From: an uncultured Prevotellaceae bacterium
GTDB lineage: Bacteria > Bacteroidota > Bacteroidia > Bacteroidales > Bacteroidaceae
Assembly (NCBI GenBank): GCA_900315105.1
Contig: OMXX01000025.1
Location: 1 to 47,855, forward strand
Direction of reading: 5' to 3'
DNA: 47,855 nucleotides
Position 1 is the first letter of the stretch. Each line of letters begins with the position of its first letter. Below are positions 42,584 through 47,855 of this stretch, piece by piece. The position numbers and the translations under genes were made by a program. The notes below the pieces were generated by a model, which was not told the DNA's origin, ran no database searches, and saw only the letters and a list, made by a program, of their open reading frames with translations.

Positions 42584-43369
42584 ATGAAAAGATTATTGCC
42601 ACTTATATACTTTCTTATGGCTCAATGCTGTCTATTCGCATCTGAACCAATAGATTTACATGGATGTTGGAGTGTAAGCCATTATATAGCTTATGATTGT
42701 GTGACGGAAGAAGACAGTATTCCTCATACTGTTGAGATTACAGCAAATGCTCCGCAGCATTTCTTTTTTGATGAGAATGGAAAAGGTTTCAGAATGTATC
42801 CGTCTAATGATGTTGATGAATTCAAGTGGTCTGTGTCTAACGATACTCTGAATATACTTGATGGCGATACATTGGTGCCTTATAGAATAGAAAATGTAAA
42901 GAATAAGGGTATGAATCGTAGTATGTTTCTGCGGTTACTTTCTGAAGGCACAAGGAATTTTCATGTATCGTTTTACCCATTTTCTATAATAGAGAAGTCT
43001 GCTGATTATGTTTTCTCGCCTGAAATTCCTCGGTTTGATATAAGCAAAAAGGTACAGAATGCTATTGGCAAAATCGAGGGATTGCCAATTTCTGATCTGT
43101 ATATGTTGCTTGTAGGATATGAGGCTAAGGATGGTAAGTTCCATTTTACATATCCTCAAACAAGCTGTTTAGACAAAGATTTCCGTGATGATATTTTGAC
43201 AGAAGGAGATTTTAAATGTGTTCTATTGGTTCTTTATGATGAGAAGATGAGATCTGTTAGAAAATTAGCATTAAGATTTTTTGTCTATACTCCGTATCTT
43301 TCCGAGCATGTTTATATTTCTGTTGCCGAGGATTATAAAACAAATGGTAAGAAAATCAATTATCGATGA
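42584..43369 (+). CDS. Hypothetical secreted lipocalin-like protein
   Basis: 261 residues, signal peptide about 1-19 (MAQCCLFAS). The first domain, about 22-105, begins IDLHGCWSVSHYIAYDC and continues FFFDENGKGFRMYPSNDVDEFKWSVSNDTLNILDGD, a pattern close to lipocalin-like GxW folds of Bacteroidales proteins. The C-terminal half is a distinct mixed alpha/beta region (ISDLYMLLVGYEAKDGKFHFTYPQ) without a known match. It lies in tight order with the lipoprotein upstream. Envelope location is likely; ligand unknown. Confidence 0.7.
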   Translation: MKRLLPLIYFLMAQCCLFASEPIDLHGCWSVSHYIAYDCVTEEDSIPHTVEITANAPQHFFFDENGKGFRMYPSNDVDEFKWSVSNDTLNILDGDTLVPYRIENVKNKGMNRSMFLRLLSEGTRNFHVSFYPFSIIEKSADYVFSPEIPRFDISKKVQNAIGKIEGLPISDLYMLLVGYEAKDGKFHFTYPQTSCLDKDFRDDILTEGDFKCVLLVLYDEKMRSVRKLALRFFVYTPYLSEHVYISVAEDYKTNGKKINYR

Positions 43370-43452
43370 TTTTACCTTTAATGCAGTTCCCGAGTATGTC
43401 CTTTGTGGCTCTGTGTCTTTGCGTTTTATTATATGATGTTATGAATGTTATG

Positions 43453-43968
43453 ATGAAGAGAATTTTTGTGGTGCTAAGTAATCCATTTGTAATATTGGCT
43501 ATTGTCAATATGTTGTTTGCGTGTCGTATAGTGTGGGTTATTAAAAATACATGTTTCCTGATTCATCCGGGAGAAATCGTATATAAGTTCCCTTTGATAG
43601 AGGAAAACTATAATGTGATGATTGGTGGAATTCTGATGAATATTTTCTTTGTTGGGATTCTGTTGTTGAAATTAATAAAGAAATCAATTGTTGAGCAATA
43701 TGATCTGAAATGTTGTATGTTTTATAATATTATTACTTTTCTATTGATAGCTTGGGGATATTGGCATTTGTTTGACACAATTCATAATCGAATAATAACA
43801 GAATATAATCCTCTTTTCCAATTTTGGTTTAAAGTGATGAACATGCAATTTCTTGGAAATCCTAAATATGTTATGTATGTTTATGGCTTATTGACTACGA
43901 TGTTAATAGGTTTGAATATTGGATTTGTGAAACTCCTGAAAAAAAAAGTTTGCTCTACTCCCATGTAA
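43453..43968 (+). CDS. Hypothetical integral membrane protein
   Basis: 171 residues with about four membrane segments (about 12-31, 58-80, 96-115, 140-160) and basic loops. The ATG at 43453 (MKRIFVVLSN) is chosen. The longer frame from 43366 reads through a dispersed repeat (TTTGTGGCTCTGTGTCTTTGCG), which explains its odd SFVALCLCVLL N-terminus. The last codons and stop (STPM) lie inside phased array 3, so the 3' end has been supplied or replaced by the repeat. No family recognised. Confidence 0.65.
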   Translation: MKRIFVVLSNPFVILAIVNMLFACRIVWVIKNTCFLIHPGEIVYKFPLIEENYNVMIGGILMNIFFVGILLLKLIKKSIVEQYDLKCCMFYNIITFLLIAWGYWHLFDTIHNRIITEYNPLFQFWFKVMNMQFLGNPKYVMYVYGLLTTMLIGLNIGFVKLLKKKVCSTPM

Positions 43969-44078
43969 TTCCGTTGCAAGTCCCTTGTAACTCCCATGTA
44001 AGTCCCATTTGGGCCCTATCACAGGAACGGACTTGAAACGGACTTAGAGCGAAGGAGAAACGAAGGAATAGCGAAGGC
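43958..44078. repeat. 11-bp phased palindromic array (array 3)
   Basis: CTCC, TTCC, GTCC, CTCC and GTCC start at 43958, 43969, 43980, 43991 and 44002, then GCCC at 44013 and GGAA at 44024. GGAC starts at 44040 and GAAG at 44051, 44062 and 44073. Spacing is 11 bp within each half. The unit CTCCCATGTAA occurs twice. Confidence 0.85.
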
Positions 44079-44166
44079 AGAGTAAAGAAAATATAGACAT
44101 AGAAATAAACTTTATTTCAATGATATTCGCCTATTCCTTTTCCTGTTGTCTTTTCCTTGCATATTG

Positions 44167-44198
44167 TTTGGCTATATCGAGAAATTTGTTTACCTTCG
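44167..44198 (+). promoter_or_regulatory. Promoter of 44237 gene
   Basis: -33 TTTG (44167-44170), 20-bp spacer, -7 TACCTTCG (44191-44198). It lies inside the extended frame from 44120 and therefore supports the downstream ATG at 44237. Confidence 0.6.
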
Positions 44199-44236
44199 CA
44201 GGTGATAAGATAAAAAATTCAACTAACACTATTTTT

Positions 44237-44896
44237 ATGAGCTATAAAAAGATCTTCCTTTGGGTATTTGCGTTAGATGTGATTATTGGTTTGGTTACAT
44301 TATTTGCTCTGGGGCTTGACAACTCAGGAGCAATAGCTGTATTGTTTCTTGCGTTTTGGGGCGCTTGTGCTACAGGTATTCTTGCTTTGCCTTTTCTCGT
44401 GTTTAAAAAAGTAAGACGTATTGGATTTACGTTGCTCGCTAATGTCATAATGTTTCCTATTTTGATGATTGGTTGTTCATATATATATTATGCAGTATAT
44501 AATTATCGTCTTTTTGGTGGTGATGAGCATTACAAATTTGAATACAAGAATGAAACATATAGACTTACCTTACGTGATTATAAAAATACCGAATCTTTGT
44601 CAGAATGTAGTAAAGAGGTGGACTCAACATTGGCGAACTACAAGTGTCAAAACGAGTTTGATGTAATGAAAATTGATAATGCTGGGGAGTGTGGATTTGT
44701 TGGCGGAAAGTATAAGAAAATATCAGATGATGAGATTCTGCTGATACTTGATACTGCTTTTGTGAGAAGAACAAGAGAGCAGTTGGAAATCAATCCTGAC
44801 TATTACTATCATGGGCTTTGGTCGGGTAAAGATACTGCCATTCTGCGAAATAACTTAGTCATTGATCTTTTTCCTGAGACTGTTGAGATAAAATAG
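44237..44896 (+). CDS. Hypothetical membrane protein with extracytoplasmic domain
   Basis: 219 residues. Three membrane segments (about 6-26, 31-53, 64-88) are followed by a soluble domain of about 125 residues with four cysteine-containing or charged stretches (ESLSECSKEVDSTLANYKCQNEFD, GECGFVGGKYKKISDDEILLILD). I do not recognise the family. Start set by the internal promoter. It is followed 48 bp later by the ABC transporter genes on the same strand; a functional link is possible but not shown by sequence. Confidence 0.68.
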   Translation: MSYKKIFLWVFALDVIIGLVTLFALGLDNSGAIAVLFLAFWGACATGILALPFLVFKKVRRIGFTLLANVIMFPILMIGCSYIYYAVYNYRLFGGDEHYKFEYKNETYRLTLRDYKNTESLSECSKEVDSTLANYKCQNEFDVMKIDNAGECGFVGGKYKKISDDEILLILDTAFVRRTREQLEINPDYYYHGLWSGKDTAILRNNLVIDLFPETVEIK

Positions 44897-44944
44897 TGCT
44901 TGCTTTTGTAGTCTTTCTTCGCTTTTCAGCGTCTATTGTAATAT

Positions 44945-45880
44945 ATGAACGTAATGCTTAGGATATATTACAGCCTTATATTGAAAAGGGCAGGTAGGAT
45001 ATGCCGTGAGTTAGGAGTGGTGGTTGTGCTGCTCTTGGCTTTCGTTTGTCTTATGCTCTATGGCTTTAGATGCCTTGAGGCACGATATCAGGTGGCTGTC
45101 TTTGCCATGATTGCGCTGGGTGTGGTGCAAGCACGTGATGACAGGGCATTTCTAAGGACAATGTTTGGCAAGAGATACAAGTGGCTGCTTGTTTCTGATA
45201 CTTTGCTCCTGGCTTTGCCGTTTGTCGTACTAATGGTTATGAGTGGTGACTGGCTGATGTCTGTCGTGTGCTTGCTGATAGGCGTAGGCATTCCTTTCTT
45301 ACCAAAATACAGTTCTGGATTTTCTATACCAGGTTGTAGGCTATTCCCAAAGGGAAACTATGAGTTCCAGAAGGGCATGAGAACGTTCCTTATTCCATAT
45401 TGCATATTGTTGGCTGTCTCTGTGATAGGAATGATATATGGTAATATGCGAATTGCAGAGGTGGCAACAGGCTTTGTATGTGTCATTATGGTTTTATGTC
45501 TTAATCTTCCTCCTGATAGAAGCTGGATATTAAACTGGTGCTCTGCTTCGCATTTCATAAAAGTTAAGTCAATGCAGATTGTCGTATGCAGTTTGGTGGT
45601 ATTGTTACCTTTCCTTGTATTGTTCTTGGTCGGTGGATTGTCATGGTCGGTTGTAGTCTCTGTTTATTTTGCAATGGCTATTTGGCTGATAGAAACAGAG
45701 ATGTTGCGATTCACGATAGGTGACAATTCCTTTTTAATGCTTTTGGTTTTGGTCGTGCTGGGGTTCATCGCATATTTCTCAGTAGGAATACCTTATGTGT
45801 TCATCCTATCTGTAATGGTGCTGGCATGGATAGTGTTCGGCGGATATTCGTATGTCTCAAATGTTATAGAAAATGATTAA
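44945..45880 (+). CDS. ABC transporter permease-like membrane protein
   Basis: 311 residues with eight or more hydrophobic segments and short loops, beginning with a positively charged N-terminus (LILKRAGRICRELG). No conserved permease motif can be named, but its stop overlaps the start of an ABC ATPase by 8 bp, which fixes it as the membrane partner. The arrangement of a single permease of this size with a 217-residue ATPase is like small BcrA/NatA-type exporters of Bacteroidetes. Substrate unknown. Confidence 0.78.
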   Translation: MNVMLRIYYSLILKRAGRICRELGVVVVLLLAFVCLMLYGFRCLEARYQVAVFAMIALGVVQARDDRAFLRTMFGKRYKWLLVSDTLLLALPFVVLMVMSGDWLMSVVCLLIGVGIPFLPKYSSGFSIPGCRLFPKGNYEFQKGMRTFLIPYCILLAVSVIGMIYGNMRIAEVATGFVCVIMVLCLNLPPDRSWILNWCSASHFIKVKSMQIVVCSLVVLLPFLVLFLVGGLSWSVVVSVYFAMAIWLIETEMLRFTIGDNSFLMLLVLVVLGFIAYFSVGIPYVFILSVMVLAWIVFGGYSYVSNVIEND

Positions 45881-46526
45881 GGTAAATAATCTTACGAAGA
45901 AATACAGCTCACAGGTGTGCCTTGATAATATCTGTCTTTCTCTTGAGGAAGGCGGTATCTATGGTATGGTGGGCGAGAATGGAGCAGGCAAGAGTACGTT
46001 GTTCAGTTGCCTTACCAATTTTGAGAACTATGATGGTGAGGTTGAGATTCCAAATGGCTTGACTGTAGGGTATCTTAGTGATACGCCATTCTATTATACA
46101 TACGTTACAGGTCGTGAGTATATCGAGTTCTGCATGAAGGCGAGTGGTAAGGTGCTTGATAAATCTGCATTGGAAGAAATAAACTCTCATTTCCGTCTGC
46201 CTCTGGATAAATATGCCACGAGGTATTCACTTGGTATGAAGAAACGACTTGCCATCATGGCGCTTATGCTTCAGGAACCTGACATCGTGATTCTTGATGA
46301 GCCTTTCAACGGACTTGACATCGTGGGGACTATCATTCTCAAGAAATGGTTCAAGGATTTGAAGGACAAGCACAAGACCGTGATATTCTCTTCTCATATC
46401 ATATCTTCGCTTACAGATATCAGCGACGAGATATTCTATATCCATGCTGGTAAACTGGTGAATAGTTTCCAGGGAGATGTTTCGGCAGAAGAGATAGAGA
46501 ATATTATTGCGGAGAAGGTGTTGTAA
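45873..46526 (+). CDS. ABC transporter ATP-binding protein
   Basis: 217 residues, complete nucleotide-binding domain. Walker A is GENGAGKST (34-42), the ABC signature YSLGMKKR (118-125) is a variant form, Walker B is IVILDEP (138-144, catalytic E143), the D-loop is GLD, and the H-switch is H175. It lacks the extra C-terminal domain of larger exporter ATPases. The variant LSGGQ, with LGMKK in place of SGGQ-R, is typical of BcrA/CcmA-type efflux systems. It is translationally coupled to the permease through an 8-bp overlap, driving transport by ATP hydrolysis at the inner membrane. Confidence 0.92.
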   Translation: MIKVNNLTKKYSSQVCLDNICLSLEEGGIYGMVGENGAGKSTLFSCLTNFENYDGEVEIPNGLTVGYLSDTPFYYTYVTGREYIEFCMKASGKVLDKSALEEINSHFRLPLDKYATRYSLGMKKRLAIMALMLQEPDIVILDEPFNGLDIVGTIILKKWFKDLKDKHKTVIFSSHIISSLTDISDEIFYIHAGKLVNSFQGDVSAEEIENIIAEKVL

Positions 46527-46553
46527 ATTGCTAATTACAAATTGTTTAGTTAC

Positions 46554-46763
46554 ATGAGAGTGCTTATAAAATGTTTTCTTGCTTTGGCAATAGGATATGC
46601 AATATTGATGTTGTTTTTGAATGTTGTTTTCTCGACATTGACTTTGCAATCTGGAGTAGATAATAGTGTTTTCTTCTATGAAAAAGCTATACCAGAAGCT
46701 ATCGGCATTTGTGCTTTGTGTTATTGTCTTTATGCTCTACTATCATATAATAAGAAGAATTAA
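46554..46763 (+). CDS. Small membrane protein
   Basis: 69 residues with two membrane segments (about 4-25 and 45-63) and a basic C-terminal tail (YNKKN). ATG at 46554; an in-frame TTG at 46542 is less likely. It lies 27 bp after the ABC ATPase and 30 bp before the TPR gene, so it is probably part of the same transcript. No family recognised. Confidence 0.6.
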   Translation: MRVLIKCFLALAIGYAILMLFLNVVFSTLTLQSGVDNSVFFYEKAIPEAIGICALCYCLYALLSYNKKN

Positions 46764-46793
46764 TCAGAAAACTAATATTATAAAAAGGCGGTA

Positions 46794-47855
46794 ATGAGAC
46801 AGAAAAGGATCTTACTCCTGTTGGTGATGATATGCACCATTGTGTTTGCTTACGGACAGGATGCTGATGAGAAAAAGGAAAGGGCTAGTGCCTTGTGTAA
46901 GGAAGGTATGGCTCTTCATGATCAGGGAAAGTTTGAAGAGGCTATAAGGAAGTTTGATGAAGGATTGAAAATCCTTCCTTACAACGCAACGCTGATATAC
47001 GATAAGGCATATAGTCTTGTGGCTATGGGCAAGAATGCTGAGGCGAAGAGACTGCTCGAGAAGCTGTTTAAGAAAGGAAATACCGACGAGGATGTTTCTA
47101 TGCCTTATGTGTTTTATGCCAATCTCTTGGATGATGATGGCGAGGCTATGCAGGCTTTGGAGGTGTATGATAAGGCATTGGAATATGTCTCTCCTTTGGA
47201 TGTCACTACTATTCAGCTTATTAACTACAACAAGGCTTTAACGCTCTATAATCTCAAGAATGAGGATAAGGCAAAGGTTGAAGACAGGGTTCAGCAAATT
47301 TTCAATCATCTGGATAATTCAATAGAATGTAAACCCACTCATCCAGCAAGCTTCGGTCTTTATGGTCGAATTATGGCTGATGAAGGTGGATATTATAATG
47401 CAATGGCATGCTTCGGAATAAACGCCCTATTGGTTGGTAAAAAGGTAGGAGCTCTTGAAGCAGCATTGAAAGAATGGGAAAATAAGAATATTAGTCCTAA
47501 TTCTGGGCCATTGGCCACTCTTTCACTGAACAAAGTGAAGGAGGTGCTAAAATCAGAGCCTTCCGAGTTTGGTAAGTTATATGATATATTTACTACCGTC
47601 ATTCCTGCTATATGTTGTGATACCCTTGGTACTCCTGTTCCTTTCTCGTATGCTTATAACCTGGTGAATGATGGTATCATGCCATTCTTCTCAGAGTTGA
47701 AGCGTCAGGGACTGTTGGAGTGTTTCTTCCATGTAGCTATGAAAAATGCCAAGGTGCAGTATATATCTAATGCAGACTGGCTTACAACTCATAAGAGCGA
47801 GGAGGAACGCTTATGGAATACTATAGGTGAACTAGAGGTGTTCAAGAAAGATTTG
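46794..47855 (+). CDS. Secreted TPR-repeat protein (3' end outside window)
   Basis: 354 codons are open to the window edge, so the protein is partial. Signal peptide about 1-22 (LLLLVMICTIVFAYGQ). TPR-like helical pairs cover about 30-165: ALCKEGMALHDQGKFEEAIRKFDEGLKILP, then AYSLVAMGKNAEAKRLLEKLFKKG, and LLDDDGEAMQALEVYDKALEYV. A second helical region continues to the end, including YGRIMADEGGYYNAMACFGI. TPR proteins usually scaffold protein contacts; here the export signal places it in the periplasm. Partner unknown. Confidence 0.85.
   Translation, partial: MRQKRILLLLVMICTIVFAYGQDADEKKERASALCKEGMALHDQGKFEEAIRKFDEGLKILPYNATLIYDKAYSLVAMGKNAEAKRLLEKLFKKGNTDEDVSMPYVFYANLLDDDGEAMQALEVYDKALEYVSPLDVTTIQLINYNKALTLYNLKNEDKAKVEDRVQQIFNHLDNSIECKPTHPASFGLYGRIMADEGGYYNAMACFGINALLVGKKVGALEAALKEWENKNISPNSGPLATLSLNKVKEVLKSEPSEFGKLYDIFTTVIPAICCDTLGTPVPFSYAYNLVNDGIMPFFSELKRQGLLECFFHVAMKNAKVQYISNADWLTTHKSEEERLWNTIGELEVFKKDL

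Overview
The window looks like a chromosomal piece of a Bacteroidales bacterium, most likely from the Prevotella group. The evidence is consistent: SusC/SusD-type outer-membrane pairs, BspA-like leucine-rich-repeat surface proteins, DUF4230 proteins, lipoproteins with SSC-type lipoboxes, and repeated promoters of the Bacteroidetes form TTTG-N19-21-TAnnTTTG with no Shine-Dalgarno sequences. Assignments come from reading sequence and recognising families by eye; no search was run.

Layout. (1) 1-540: non-coding, with a large nested inverted repeat around a perfect all-AT palindrome, then a terminator. (2) 539-5383, minus strand: a four-gene operon (small secreted protein, TonB-dependent receptor-like barrel, LytS-type sensor kinase, LytTR response regulator). 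Its promoter is preceded by a 12-bp direct repeat with 22-bp period, the likely LytTR operator. (3) 5400-6020: a probable small structured RNA and an initiator tRNA-Met. (4) 6089-11231: TetR regulator, FabG, a Spy/DUF4890-like secreted protein, two overlapping DUF4230 genes and an AGCS sodium:alanine symporter. (5) 11240-16170: a BspA-like LRR protein and three small unknown proteins, set among many palindromic and phased repeats. (6) 16235-21968: an unknown secreted protein, a rhamnogalacturonan-acetylesterase-like SGNH hydrolase that carries an in-frame palindromic insertion, and a large modular secreted protein. (7) 22264-40675: a co-directional surface locus of FAS1 lipoprotein - SusC - SusD - FAS1 lipoprotein - FAS1 lipoprotein - SusC - SusD, with no glycoside hydrolase or regulator inside it. 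(8) 40909-47855: a second LRR protein, small lipoprotein and membrane proteins, a two-gene ABC transporter, a small membrane protein, and a TPR protein that runs off the window.

How the parts work together. The SusC/SusD pairs should import a ligand through TonB energy. The accompanying FAS1 lipoproteins suggest adhesion or an accessory surface complex. The esterase just upstream hints at pectin-type glycans, but no polysaccharide lyase or hydrolase confirms that.

The most unusual signals are repeat-based. One is a family of intergenic arrays in which CTCC-like and then GGAG-like tetramers recur every 11 bp, in mirrored orientation. Another is a set of C-rich palindromes that are translated in-frame inside an esterase and a SusD signal peptide. 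A third is a shared 5' coding segment reused at the start of non-homologous surface genes.
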